Numbered from the stretch's first letter, positions 31,030 through 42,404 are shown. The stretch is DNA of 64,000 nucleotides from Diplonema papillatum (GCA_030068145.1 JAPJBO010000012.1:1-64000); one strand, 5' to 3'. Notes: generated by a model not told the origin, from the letters alone. Program-made: numbers and translations.

Positions 31030-34000
31030 AGGGTCGTAGCACAGTTCCATAATCCGTTCGTCTAGCCTGTGACTGTCGAATGATCTCTAAACCTACAACA
31101 GGCTGTACTACAGAGTAGCACGAACTCACGACACACACAGCAACAATCTGACAGTACGGTCGGTCTATATTACCGCCATACCATAATACGGAAAGAGCAC
31201 TCAAACTTGAGATCACGACAAATCGGCAGAAAAGGGTAGGATAGCATCTGGAGAAGACAGAGAGAGAGACTGTTCTGACTCTGATGCATTGTCCACCTGA
31301 AACAGTTTTGCTCCCATTTCCTCTGATGCAAAACATGGCTCAGAAGAACAACCAGTGGCCGTCAGCATTGGGTCAGTACCAGGTCTTTCCTCACATCCTT
31401 CAGTGTACAGATTCGGCGGCCAATAAGGAAAGCCGAGCTTGATTAGCCCAGGAAGAACGTTGTGGCGTTGTGGATGGATCGTGAAAACTACACCGTTGTC
31501 GGACCAGGGTTTCTAAACAAGCCTCCTTTTAAGGGAGCCTGGGCGTTGGTTGTCTTTTTTCTCTTTCTGCCCTGTGCAGACGCTGTTCTTCGGAGGTGGT
31601 GTACTGCAGATGCTGTTCCGCCTGCCTGTGCTTGACGAGCAAAATGGATGGCGCAGGGATGGCGCATCGAGCAAGGCCAAGTTGCTCATGGAGCACAACA
31701 GCGAGCTCCGTAGCGCGGCACGCACGCGCAACAAAAACGTCACTAACAAGCAATGTTGCATTGGTGGAAAGTATCGTAGTACAGCGCAAAACACATCACA
31801 AGCTACCCGCCTGCGGCGATTGGTGACAATTTTCCGTGTCCAATGTTATGTCGACCCAATGTTGACGGCCAGTCCGGTGTTTCGGGTTTCCAGCTTTTTA
31901 CCCAACTATCCGCCTCTGTCGCCGAGGTCTTGCTTTGACTTCTTTCATTCCGATGGTTGTTGGCTCGCAAAGACTAAGAAAAAGAGACAAGAGGAAAAAG
32001 CCAAGGTATCGAGGGCGTGTGACTCCCTGCTTGTTCCATGAGCCTGGGAGCAGACTGTCACCAACTAACTTCGGTACTTCTACAGTAGGCAGGGCTTACT
32101 CGGCCGATGGGGACGTTTTGATCTTTTGAAAACAAAAATTCTACTGGTGTCAGCCTACCGGCAAGGCGCCAGGCACACGCTGTTCAAGCGTTGGGAGGTT
32201 TCCTCCGGGGCAAGCCACTACCTATAATACTGGCGGTTGCCGTCAGATCCTGGGTACGACACCTTTCGTTCTGAGCTGCGAACAAACATCTCACTCACTC
32301 GAAAGAAATACAACCTTACTTGCATCTGCAGCATGCCCAAGTCGGCATCTGGCCGAGCATCTCAGACATCAGTGTGGCCCGACGAAAGGTTGAGCCAGCT
32401 ACACATCCTCATCCTTGCAAATTGGATAACACTGGCTTGCTGAATAACCGATGTCTCGCAAATCAATCCTGATAGTGCCGCCTACCTACACTCATCAGTT
32501 TTGCTGTGAGAGCACTGCACGCGAGTCTGCACTAAAGGTATCTTTTGCTGAATGCTTAAGCTCCCCCTTTTGACAAAACTTTCTCGAGTATCGTGACGTT
32601 CCTTGTTCGCACACCGCCATGACTGTCGGGCACGGATACTCTTCAAGAGTACAGGTAGAATATGTGACCCAGTTTGGCAGACATTTGCTGGGTGGCATAT
32701 TTCAGTGGCTAGTTTTTCGACTCGAGACGTGACGGGGACAACTTGGAAGGCGAGTTCCTGTTCCTGATCTCCTCGTGTTTCTTTACAGGTGGCTCTCCAG
32801 AAACTCGACAACATGACAACAGACTTTGTCTGAGTCGATTCGCGTCAGAGTTGTGACAGGCGTGAGGTAGCAGAACCAAAACAGGGTGTTTACAGTCCCC
32901 TCACGCCTGGTAACCCGTAAAAAGGAATCGTTTCTTCGCCCTGGTCTGGAGGGTGACCATCTTTGTTGGCAACGCTGCATTGTGTACCAGGTTTCGCGCG
33001 ACCCTAATAAATTCTTGTTGCCAGCCGCAACGACACGGCAAATACGTGCAGCATGGACTGCAAATTAGGATGGTTGTCGGACATAGGAAGCGTGAACCTT
33101 GGCGTTTTGCAGCTCATCGGGCATGGAAATTGTATTGCACTGAACTTTGAACTATGACATCCGAGGATGGAATGAACGAAATAGGCCTGCAAGTTCCTTC
33201 ATGCCACCGGTGAAATAGAAGATACATGTTTCAGAAGCTCCTAAGACGGAAGCAAAAGTCCCTGCAAGCAAACAAAACATAATCGGAGCCGGGCACGTGC
33301 AACAAAATAACCACATTTCAGGAACATTCTCTGTACGATGTTAACTCGTTGTCTTTAACTTCTCCTCTGCGCTACTAGATGTTCACAGCAGACACGCCCA
33401 ACCCAGGTCAAAGCATCAGGACCCAACGCTTTCAACTCCGCAGCAGGTTACGCTTATCATAGTTTGATGATTGCATACCCCCCCAATTTGTTCAGGCAGC
33501 TCGTGTGTGCAACAGAAAACAAATCAACAAATAAACGCAAAATAGAATCACGACGTCACCATTCTTGCAACTCAGCAATCTAAACTTGTGACTTGCTGGG
33601 CGTGTCCTCGTTGATCGTTGACCTGATGGAGTGCTCATGAAAGCCTTTTGATAGGCAACTAAGCTTTCTTGCGTTTCGTTCGTTCACTGCCGATTCCAGT
33701 GAGTGTCAACAAGATGTCTGGAGGTTCAATCTCCACACACAGGCAACCCAAGACAGGTGAACCGCCTGGGTACTCATGCTCGGTTCTAATGATTCACGAA
33801 GCAACAAGGATAGGCGCATGTTCCTGTCATTAGCGGATCGTTATCAGACAGATTACTGCTGGCCCGATACTACCTGAGTAGCAAACTAGAGAAGAACAAC
33901 TGTGCAGTAACTGCTGTGTACACAGGTGTCGGCCTACACATCACAGCTGTTGGCTTCATCATTGCGTATCTCCTGAGGTAGACCTTGCAGTCTCTGAATA

Positions 34001-34420
34001 GAAATCATTTGCGCTTGACTGCACGAATTACAGGAGCTACGAAACGAACTATTCCAAATCAGAGAGCCGCAAAATAGAACAAACAATGCAAAGAAAAATG
34101 CCTAAATTTCGTAGCATTCGCACGCTTTCTTGAGAGCATGAGTCCAGTCTCTGTTTGTTTGTTTCGAAGTGTCTCAGGAAGTGCACGGAATACGAAGTGT
34201 CTCTTACATAAGCGCCAGCTTGAACGGAAATGCTCGACGATACTGCCCGACAAAGAACAGAAGGGATCCTAACTACCGAACCACGTGTTGAACGGACGTG
34301 AGGTCATGCGGGTCTACCCCTACACGACAAATCACACAAACACAACAGGTCAAAGTCCGGAGTGAGAAAGCAACACACGGTGGTGTAAACGAAGTACAAA
34401 CAGTCTGCTCCTGATCACTA
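31030..34420. other. No firm gene; scattered exon-like ORFs
   Basis: 31529-31789 (-) and 31596-32041 (+) overlap on opposite strands with equally plausible composition. 32482-32814 (-) reads 110 residues without a known domain. On the + strand 32886-33068 ends with PNKFLLPAATTRQIRAAW, which resembles the last strand and helix of a PH domain, but no N-terminal half was found. 33200-34050 has no ORF of note. The 3' exon of the PH gene at 34444-34730 should lie here on the reverse strand but could not be placed. Confidence 0.3.
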
Positions 34421-34443
34421 ACGTTTGTCACCAGCTTGCATAC

Positions 34444-34730
34444 CTCATTTGCTCAAAGGTCAGCGCGGCAAGTTCGTACCGAGACTTTGCCTTCTTTTGA
34501 ACGTTGAGAATGGGGCCTTCGAGCGAGAAAGCAAGACTGTCGGCAGAGCAAATGACTCGTGCACCTCGAAGGTCAAGTGTTCCACATGGCTTCCCTCCCT
34601 CAGCCTCGCTGTAGGTCATCACATGACCCTTGAGTTCGAACCAACGTTTTTCAGCTCCTCGACCCATGATGTTCTTGCCGCCGTTCTTCAGCAGGTACCC
34701 TTTCTGCACAATTGCATCGTCCTGCTTCAT
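34444..34730 (-). CDS. PH-domain protein, first exon
   Basis: The exon runs from the ATG at 34730 to a donor AG/GTATGC at 34444. It encodes a PH-like fold: VQKGYLLKNG, then RGAEKRWFELKGHVMTYSEA (the typical R-W-F-x-L-x-G core of strands 2-3), CGTLDLRGARV, and RYELAALTFEQMR just before the C-terminal helix. The helix with its invariant Trp must come from a downstream exon I could not locate. PH domains bind phosphoinositides or proteins at membranes; the basic strand 1-2 loop pattern needed for lipid binding cannot be judged confidently. It is one of at least three PH units in 3 kb on the same strand, suggesting local duplication. Confidence 0.75.
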
Positions 34731-35256
34731 CTGTTGTGCGTCGTTTTAAGTTTGCTACACAACGGTATTAGCTATTCTTATTGCGCTTAAGTTGAGGTTG
34801 AATGAAGTTGAGGTTGGAGTTGAAGTTGGTAAAGGGACACACCGTTGCTGCATTTTCGATCGCGCCTTTCCACTTTTGAAAATTAACTTCGTCGTCAGCT
34901 GTTAGAACATAGTCTTTTCCCTGCGGTATTGTCTTTGTTCATCCAAAGCTTACACACTGCGCATGGTTAACAGCTCAATCAAGCAAGCGTGTTCTGGTTT
35001 CCATCTTGTTCACATTTAGCAGGTTGGGGTGACACAAACCAACCTGGTAGATACATGCTTTCGCTCACATGATTGTAATCGTTCACAGTGGCAAGTTGGT
35101 TGGGCCGATGGCTGCGGTGACGTTCACCAATGAGCCTGAAGGCTTTGTCTGTGACAGCAAATAGGCTTCCACTTGCTTTTCGTGCTCAAAAAGTCAATCA
35201 TTACTTGCACCCGTACACTCGGAAGCAGCAACTGCTGCTGGTACCCTGTCTCGTAC

Positions 35257-35530
35257 CTTCGCCAGTTGCCCCTCGCAATTTGGGGAAGACAAATACTGAA
35301 AAAGCTTGGTCTGTATCCGGATGGTTGCAATAATACGATGCGTTTTCCTGAAAGCATACCGTTTTCGAGGCGTTGAGTGGTTGGCCGCCTTCAATCTTGA
35401 ACGTGAGAGCGACGCCCGGGTTGGTGAGGAAGCGTGAGCCACGGAGGTCCAGGACACCAAGTACTTCACCCTTTTCGTCATTCTGCGTGGTGTGATGCTT
35501 AAAGCACGGTCCCGCACGGCAGCATGGGTG
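35257..35530 (-). CDS. PH-domain gene fragment, middle exons
   Basis: An exon ending at 35360 (ACG/GTATGC) encodes CFKHHTTQNDEKGEVLGVLD, LRGSRFLTN and LTFKIEGGQPLNASKT, which aligns with strands 3-6 of the PH unit at 34.4-34.7 kb (GGKPCGTLDLRGARV). A 39-base exon 35295-35257 (YLSSPNCEGQLAK) follows in phase 0 and corresponds to RYELAALTFEQMR in that paralogue; both end at a donor just before the expected C-terminal helix. The 5' boundary near 35515-35530 and the N-terminal exon with the W-L-x-K strand are not resolved, and the last exon (35.1-35.2 kb) is uncertain. It could be a pseudogene. Confidence 0.5.
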
Positions 35531-35699
35531 GGACTAATACAAAACTCGAATTAATCTCGAGCATTGCAATAGCAGTCGCAAAAGACAACTGAAACGGGTG
35601 GAAAATGTTTCTTGGGTTTGAAGAGCGCGTGGTGCTTGCACCACTGAGGCCAGGTTATTTAACCGCGGATTTAGTGAAGGATTGTTCAGGAAACGGTCG

Positions 35700-35812
35700 C
35701 GAGCGAAACCCAACCAGGTAACGACCATTTCACTGTCTTCTTTGTTTTGTGATGCGAACATCACGAGGTGCTGTCCGAAGACACCGCCCACGTGAGCACT
35801 GTTAAGCATTGA
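35700..35812 (-). pseudogene. PH C-terminal helix fragment
   Basis: The reverse frame reads HVGGVFGQHLVMFASQNKED and then SEMVVTWLGFARDRF, the pattern of the last PH strand plus the helix with its conserved Trp. The matching N-terminal half should lie between 35.8 and 36.28 kb, but that interval holds a dispersed repeat (35930-36180). Either a large intron contains the repeat or the unit was disrupted by it. Confidence 0.4.
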
Positions 35813-35929
35813 GTTCTTTTAAGTACATGAACCACATGGATTAGCATGCACTTAAGCAGCGGTTGCCACGTAGAGGTGGTTTAGGCCTTGCCGCATTCTA
35901 CTGCTATAGTGCGTTGCTCAGGGAGTTTC

Positions 35930-36180
35930 CATCTCTCCGGAGAGTTTCCGGTTTCTCCCGTACTCTACAACTCCCCACATAAGCAGACGTGGACTCAGAA
36001 TTCACCTCCTCATCTTCCCCGCCTTGTGCCCATTCTCGAACTCACTCAACTTTTTTCCTCAAGAGAGCCGCGTCCGCCAACGACCAACTTGTCCCGCCCA
36101 CCCACCTTCAGCCCCATTTTCCCACTAAAATCGGGCTGAGTTTCGGGGAAGTGTCGGGGAAATTCGGGAACTTACCCAGG
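35930..36180. repeat. Dispersed repeat inserted in the PH cluster
   Basis: GAGTTTCCGGTTTCTCCCGT and CTCTACAACTCCCCACATAA here match 16140-16185 inside the 7-bp-TSD transposon. The right part (GAAGTGTCGGGGAAATTCGG) resembles 30640-30660 in the first intron of the WWE-DCN1 gene (GAAGTGTCGGGGAGATCCGG). Termini and duplication were not identified. Confidence 0.6.
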
Positions 36181-36283
36181 TGGAAAAACTAAGAAACCGC
36201 AACGGCATGGCCAAGATCCGCAAGGCTGGGATCTGTCCGGTACACTTGACCGCCCACAAAACCTTTTTGACATGATACTGCGA

Positions 36284-36963
36284 CTACATGATCTCAAGTG
36301 CGTAAACCTCATCGAAGTCATTCTGCTCCTCTTTTTTATCTTCGCCAGACTTGCCCGCTGACCGTGCTGATGAGTACTTCCTAGGCAAAAGCCCCATGTC
36401 CCCGTTTCTTCCGCGTTGCTCGCTTGTTGTGGGCTGTATTGAACACCCATCGACGGCAGTGACGGTGACTGGACAACGAAGCCACGAGACTACGAATTGG
36501 GGAAGGTAGTTGAATCCCTGTTTCCTTTTTTACTCGAACGCTGAACTGGGTCATTTCCGGTCTGCAGAGAGCTCCAGGCTCCACATGGTGTCCTGAAAGT
36601 CTTCTCACACATTGTCATCGGAGAAGGCGTGGAACACCGATTCCCAATCACTCCTCGACTCGAGAGCGGGAGAAAAATACACCATCAAAACGACTCCAGG
36701 GTCGAAGACTTTCAGCATGTGGACGCGGTGCCGACGCCGCTATACCTCAGGAAGTTTCCCTCTTTTCTCTTTTTCTCCCATGTCCCAAAAATATCTACAC
36801 GTCGGAACATCTGCTGCTTTGAAAAAAGAAGTATACATACCGTGCTCTTCCATGTCAAGCAAGGACCTTTTAAAGAGCACCACCTTCTGTGATCTTGAGC
36901 ACCTCTCTTCAGGAGCCAGCCTTCCATGTTCGGATATTGTGGTTGCGGGGTCGTGGACGCCAT
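36284..36963 (-). CDS. PH-domain protein, three exons
   Basis: Exons 36963-36841, 36739-36609 and 36422-36284 join with matching phases (0, then 2) and give 130 residues. Exon 1 has EGWLLKRG and RRWCSLKGPCLTW (PH strands 1-3). Exon 2 supplies MLKVFDPGVVLMVYFSPALE and SDWESVFHAFSDDN, the last strands and C-terminal helix with its Trp. Exon 3 adds a charged tail (SGEDKKEEQNDFDE, ending YALEIM). Donors are GTATGT and GTGAGA; acceptors are TATAG and AACAAG. The frame is open to an ATG at 37086 (41 more residues), but the 36963 start places the PH domain at the N-terminus as in the neighbouring unit. A one-domain PH protein of this size is likely an adaptor or membrane-recruited small protein; the ligand is unknown. 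Confidence 0.75.
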
Positions 36964-37099
36964 GTTAGAAGGTGGTGGCTGTGAGGCACTCTTCAGCCCG
37001 GCAGGTTCTCGGATACGAGTGATTGATGTTCTTTCGCGTTTTAGCAACTTTTTCTTTTCTTCCTTGCACAGGTTATTCTTGCTCACGGTCTCCAGTCAA

Positions 37100-37930
37100 A
37101 GGTTCTATCTTGTTCTTTCAGTACAAAGCTGATCAAATTGCTTGTTGGTAAAAAACGCAAAATCCGCACACAGGGTGGGCCGGGAGCGGAGGTCGTCTCA
37201 AACTGTGTACTCGGATGCATTGCTCATCTGAGTTTGACATGGAAAGCAGAACTACAAAGAATATGAAACATGCGATCTGAGCCAAACAGACTCATGGATG
37301 CAGCAGTACATGGTAAGGAAACTATCTACGAGTTCGAAGTGACAAAACAGCTGTAAATACAATAAGAGCGCCATATACACATGGTAGACAGATGTTGGCG
37401 AAGGTTCTCACGACCGAATTTGCGTGTGATCGAACACTGAATTAACAAAAAATTGCCGTTGGATCACAAGTAACAGAATGCTCAGCAGCTGTTCACAACG
37501 GTGTACAATTGCGGGCGTGGTTTTAATGAACTGAAACTGATTCATCGGCTCGGGCTAGCGCTCGTTTGAATGCCTCGACGCATGCCTGTGTGTAGGAGGT
37601 AAAAATGAACCACGTGCTCCGGGTATTCCTTGCTGCAGCCAATTATCCTCAGTTGATTGTTGCGTGGTAATCGATTCACACAGTCCGTCGAGAGGTCGTC
37701 CACTCGATTTCAGTGTCTCACCACTCGTTTTACAGCGGTCGACTAATACCATTGCCAGGCAGTGATCGGCAGTCGACAAGCAGAGAAGTGGGTAATAGCA
37801 ACCTGCCAGAGAACTGATTGGTGGAAATCACATCTGGGCCAGTGTACAGGCTCGGCCACGCCAGGGGTCACCAAGATTGCTTCGGGCTGGTGAAATCTGG
37901 TGACTTTGGTGATTCTTGGTGAATATTCAA
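37100..37930. other. Gene-free stretch upstream of the PH gene
   Basis: Only a 74-codon reverse ORF (37555-37779) of uncertain value. The region shifts from mixed composition to the A/T-rich TTTATTTAGCTTATAGCCAC repeats at 37940. Confidence 0.35.
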
Positions 37931-37936
37931 AAAAGA

Positions 37937-38099
37937 AAGGGCTTTTTATCTAATAGCCACCTGCTAACTTTTTATTTAGCTTATAGCCACCTAAAGTAAA
38001 ACTTTTTAATTAGCTTATAGCACTTTCAAATCTTTTTATTTAGCTTATAGCCACAAAAAACTTTTTATTTAGCTTATAGCCACAAAAAACTTTTTATTT
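37937..38099. repeat. AACTTTTTATTTAGCTTATA repeats
   Basis: Five imperfect copies of a unit with core CTTTTTATTTAGCTTATAGCCAC. The array continues on the other side of the inserted element (39827 onward), and the same motif in reverse is found at about 43922-43950. Confidence 0.85.
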
Positions 38100-39826
38100 G
38101 GGTGCGTACCAGAAGGGCGTGCGCTGCGGTGAATAAAAATTTTTGACCAAGAAAAACGGCATCCGGTTTCTGTCTGGCACCCGTGTTTTGTCCACAGTAG
38201 GGTTGTGCTTTCATCCATGGTGGCCTGGGGTAGGGCGACGTCTGCAGGCTAAGCACTTAGCCATTTTTTTGCATATTTGTGGCCATTTTGGCTGATTCGT
38301 TGTGCTGCAGGCTGTATAAGGAAACAGTCGAATCGGTTTTTCTCAACCCTCGATTGTGATCCCACGAACACGATACATCGGCCGGTTCCGGATGTCAGGC
38401 GTCTCCGATGAGCTCTGTTCCACTTTTCCTGCCTGTTCGATCTGTGAATCAAGAGAAAACGTGAGATTGAAGACAGGTTAACGCGAGTAATAAGCAAGCT
38501 CGTGACCGGAAGTTACATCATGTTGGAAAGGTTCAGTGTTTCGCCCTTTTAGGAGTGTGGGGCTCTTCGTCGCTTGCTTCAGCTGACTCGTCGTCGCTTT
38601 CGCTCTCTTCATCATCCCTTTCCGGGCAACGCGGTGCGTAGTGCCCGGTCTTGTGGCATAGACTGCACTTCCGGTTGCTTGGAGCAGATTTTGGGATGCG
38701 TGCCTTTGGTGAGCTGTTGGACGTGGGGTCGGCAACGTCTTGCCAGAAGGCTTCGTACCGTTCCTGATGCCTGCGCAAAGCTCCTTCAGTGACAGTGTCG
38801 CGTTTTTCCTCTCGAGTTCGTCCTTCGTCGTGAACAAACACAACCGTACCTTGCAAAGAAGAAATGCCGGGCAGCTTGTCCGAGACCTTGCCTTCGAACT
38901 GTGGGCTGGCAGCAGACGATGACCATGTAACTGCATGCGAAGACGAATTTGCTGTTGGGAAATTATAGCATGGCTACCTTCGCGTGTGTAGCTGTACATG
39001 CAGTGGACCTTCTCAATGTCGTTAACGTTGACAGAAGGAAGCTTCTGGCTTCTGCACGTGTCGGATGGTGATGGCCTCACCTCTTTCTCTGCTGAGCCGC
39101 TTCAGTACAATGCAGCTGTCTACAGAAGCACTGTACCATTCAGCGACGATACTGCCATGCAATTCCTCATTTGCAGGCCGACCAATCATTTTAGCGTCCG
39201 GTGTTGTCACGTTCCGCCATTCTCGTCTCGTCGGCTCAAAGCCGGCCCCAGCAACTTCCTGCGCCGTCCAACCAAAAAGCCTCATCCCACGCATGATCCC
39301 GCTTCGCTCTTCCGCGCTCCAAGCAATGCTTTCTTCAGAAAGCCCCATGCATGCTCGCCAAAGCACGTTCTTCGAGTTGCGAAACACATCGCCTAGCAAC
39401 CCGGCAACGTTTCCTCCTGAAACATGCTCGAGCAGCAGCAAAACCGACGATGCTACCTGCTTATCCACGCCTTCCTGCCTCTTGCTCTGCTTCCAGGGCA
39501 CGTACTCCTTCATATATGGCTTCACCTTAGGGAACAGCTGGTGGAAGCCTACTTTGCCGTTTCCATCCACATGGACATTAAATGATGGCCGCCCTGCCAT
39601 ACTCCACACCCCCCTGTTGTGGCTGTCCATTGCGCATAGAGGGCGTGTACATAGAAAAACAGGGGTTTTTTGAGTTTTCCACACATGCAAGGTGTACTGG
39701 TACCCCTGCCCAAAACACACCGCCATACGTACTGGAAAACCATGGGTCTGGGCTGGGATGGGGGCCCATTTTTGTACTTGAAAAAATTTTATTCACCGCA
39801 GCGCACGCCCCTTTTGGTACACATCC
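38100..39826. mobile_element. TIR transposon with ATTT duplication and zinc-knuckle gene
   Basis: The left end GGGTGCGTACCAGAAGGGCG and the inverted right end GGATGTGTACCAAAAGGGGC continue into a shared GTGCGCTGCGGTGAATAAAA block, giving TIRs of about 45 bp. ATTT lies immediately outside each end (38096-38099 and 39827-39830), and removing the element restores the ACTTTTTATTTAGCTTATAG repeat, which confirms the boundaries. Length is 1,727 bp. It carries a single reverse-strand gene of 370 codons with a CCHC zinc knuckle. Confidence 0.9.
38533..39726 (-). CDS. Zinc-knuckle (CCHC) protein of the ATTT-flanked transposon
   Basis: The only gene of the element. Two segments in the same frame, 39726-39033 and 38951-38533, are separated by 81 bases with stops that begin GTCAACG and end CCCAACAG; removing them as an intron gives 370 residues. 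The start may instead be the ATG at 39600 (MAGRPSFNVHVDG). The N-terminal 230 residues contain KVGFHQLFPKVKPYMKEYVP, an acidic/aromatic part (MRLFGWTAQEVAGAGFE) and IVAEWYSASVDSCIVLKRLS, none of which I can assign. Near residues 327-340 is CSLCHKTGHYAPRC, a canonical C-x2-C-x4-H-x4-C knuckle, followed by an acidic Glu/Asp/Ser stretch and a basic end. No D-D-E transposase core is evident, so this is either a divergent transposase or an accessory nucleic-acid-binding protein. Confidence 0.65.
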
Positions 39827-39865
39827 ATTTAGCTTATAGCCAGGAGGTTCTGAAACTTTTTTTTT

Positions 39866-40614
39866 AGCTTAGGGTGCTCTGACTTTTTTTTTTGTTTCTG
39901 GTCCCGCGTGCGTACAGATTTCTGAGAATTGCCGGAAAAAAAGATAATCCAAGAAAAAGATAATTTGCACAAGAACTGACCACAACGTTACAAACTGGTC
40001 GGTTCGCCTCTGTCTCGTCGCGCTGTGATGGGTTTCTAAAGCACGCGCTCTCAGTGTGTTCAGAACAGCACCCGGCCACAGCTACACAGAGAGCTGGAAG
40101 GCGCCAATCGGCCTTCATCAAGATACAGAATCTGCACCAGTCTATTAAGTGCCCAATGTGTAACAAACTTTGCGGAATCATCCGGGCAAGTGTATCCCAG
40201 CCAAGCTTCACCAGGGTGCCTTGTCTCAACTCATCGAGGAAACACGTTACAATGCACCATGACATTTCCTGAGGAGGCTGCTACGAGTACAGGGCGAGGG
40301 AGACAATGCTAGTGAGATTAAGCTGTCATCCGTGTTGCCACAAAGGGAGGGATGTCCTGTACTGCCCATGTCGAGTAGACCTTAAACCTGACGACACTCT
40401 ACAACGGAAGTACAAGACGACTCAAAATATCTGTGATCTGTGTACAACCAGAGTCAGCCACGACAGATGCGACGCAGAGGCTCAGAGAAAAACACCTTTT
40501 TAGGCCCTAGTTTTTTTGGGCTATTTATTTATTTTTTGCGTGCGTGCGTACAGATTTTTCGGGGGGGCGGGGGACCAGAAACAAAATAAAAAGTCAGAGC
40601 ACCCTTAGAGCCAC
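39866..40614. mobile_element. Short TIR element with CxxC-rich ORF fragments
   Basis: AGGGTGCTCTGACTTTTT and TTTGTTTCTGGTCCC at 39871-39904 occur inverted at 40571-40606 (GGGACCAGAAACAAAATAAA, GTCAGAGCACCCT). Within these arms the phrase GCGTGCGTACAGATTT is present at both sides in direct orientation. The interior (40054-40503 +) reads Cys-rich peptide with KCPMCNKLCG, CHPCCHKGRD and ICDLC motifs, split by a stop, suggesting a decayed zinc-binding transposase domain. No target duplication was seen. Confidence 0.6.
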
Positions 40615-40621
40615 CTGGTGA

Positions 40622-41910
40622 AAACTTGGTCGAAAATTTTGGTCAAAATTTTTTGGTCAAAAATTTTTGGTTAAAAAATTGGCCAAAAAATTTGGTCAAA
40701 AAAAATCGGTCAAAAAAAATCGGTCAAATTTTTTGGCCAAAAATGTTGGTCAAAAAAATCGGTCAAAATTTTTTGGTCAAGATTTTGGGTCAAAATTTTT
40801 TAGTCAAATTTTTTTGGCCAAAAAATTTGTTCAAGAAAAATCGGTCACAAATTTTGGTCAAAAAAATTGGTCAATTGTTAGCCAATCTGAGAAAAATCAC
40901 ACACGGAATTCGAACCCAGAAAACCCTTTGCCGTGCTGTGCCAGCTACTGGAGTGGCCACACCTATTTGCACACGTTCATCTTCGCTGCAGGTAGGGGTT
41001 TTCGGGCCCACCCGGAGCGAGTCCAACCTTCTCCACGTCTTATCATCTCATCACTCGAAACAGTCGTATCATCTTATCATTGCTTGAATTTTTGGAGTCT
41101 GATACTCGAAACAGTCTAGATAGGGTCACCCACGTGTGTTTACGCCCGAAGGCTACATAAGAACCGACTTGAAAAATCGTCCACAAAGAGCTTGCCGCCG
41201 TTTGCGTTAAAGAGAGTGTCATCGAAAAGTACTCTGGTCTGAACTCTGCGAGCTATGTATCATGTTTCCCGGTTTCTCTTTCAGCACCCGTATGCTCGCA
41301 ACATTTATGCCCGGTACTTCCAGTCTTTTAGCGTGTTGCACCCCTTGCTCCCACTACGGCCGTCCAGATGCCGCCGGGTTGCAGGAATCTGATAGTCCCT
41401 GTCACGAACACCGCCACGAACTCGCTGACGAAGAAGGTTGTTGGAGGTCAAGAGAGTTAACAACGCAATGGTTGCCAAAGTGTTGCGCCGCAAGTCGGCA
41501 GTCGCAAATCGGCAGAAAGGGGGTCCAAGTAAACGAGACCTAGGCAAAGTTGAAATGGGATGAGATTAGACGCTACCCCAGAATCACCTTGACTCCCCCA
41601 AACGTATCCCACACGTTGAAGCTTAAAACTTGCAACTTGAAACTTGAAATTGGAAACTTGAGTTCGAATCCAAATCGCACAGTTGTCACAGTCAATGGCT
41701 GGGTAAATGGTTCGAATCCCGCCATGGGTGTGTTCTCAGGGATTGGAGTCTAATTGTAGACCAAAAAATTTGACCAAAATTTCGGCCAACATTTTGACCA
41801 AAAAAAATCGACCAAAAAATCGACCAAAATTTGACCAAAAATTTGACCAACAATTCGACCAAAATTTCGGCCAAAATTTTGCCAACTCAGAAAAATGACC
41901 AAAAATTTGC
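40622..41910. mobile_element. Element with long inverted TTGGTCAAAA / TTTTGACCAA arms
   Basis: The left arm (40622-40875) consists of about 15 copies of TTGGTCAAAAATTTT variants; the right arm (41758-41885) carries their reverse complement (CGACCAAAATTTGACCAAAA). GCCAATCTGAGAAAAATCAC borders the left arm and GCCAACTCAGAAAAATGACC borders the right arm, in direct orientation. The interior has no intact gene. Arms like this could form a very long hairpin. Confidence 0.65.
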
Positions 41911-42400
41911 AAATGTGGCTCGACATGGATTGACAAACTCCTTTTCAGAAGTTGTTGGATTTGCCCATTTTTTTTCACATCTTGAAGAAAAAAAAAGATC
42001 TTGAAATTTTGTGAAAAAACGTCAAGGTAGTAGTGCAGTTTCTGTGCTTTAATGGTTGCTCACACGGCCAACAATGCTGGTGAGGGCTCCGCAAACGCGG
42101 TGAGAAGCGGCGGACACCCGCCGACATGGCACGCGGACAACGACGTTCACCCGTGAGCCGCCCCCGCAGCTCGACCCATCTGCTGTTACGTAGACACCGA
42201 CTATGTGCACAGTGCGTTGCTCAGGGTAGTAATGAACAGACGGAACGCTCGGATGGAATGATGCAAGTGCGTAAACACCACAGGAGAAAAAGTACCTGTG
42301 CGCCGGTAAGGCGAGACTAAAGGCAGCAGTTAAAGTTCGGGAAACCGTAAAGTTCGGGCGAAGCAAAGTTCGGGCGATGCTAAGTTCTGGACCAGAATCT
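41910..42400. other. Spacer and dispersed repeat
   Basis: 42300-42400 is a copy of the AAAGTTCGGGCGAAGC repeat of 7.2 kb. 42050-42300 has overlapping short ORFs but nothing recognisable. Confidence 0.4.
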
Positions 42401-42404
42401 GGTA

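Noticed and set aside
32886-33068. A + strand PH-domain gene ending PNKFLLPAATTRQIRAAW
   Set aside because: The similarity to the last PH strand and helix is suggestive, but no N-terminal half or splice partner was found, and the neighbouring PH genes are all on the reverse strand.
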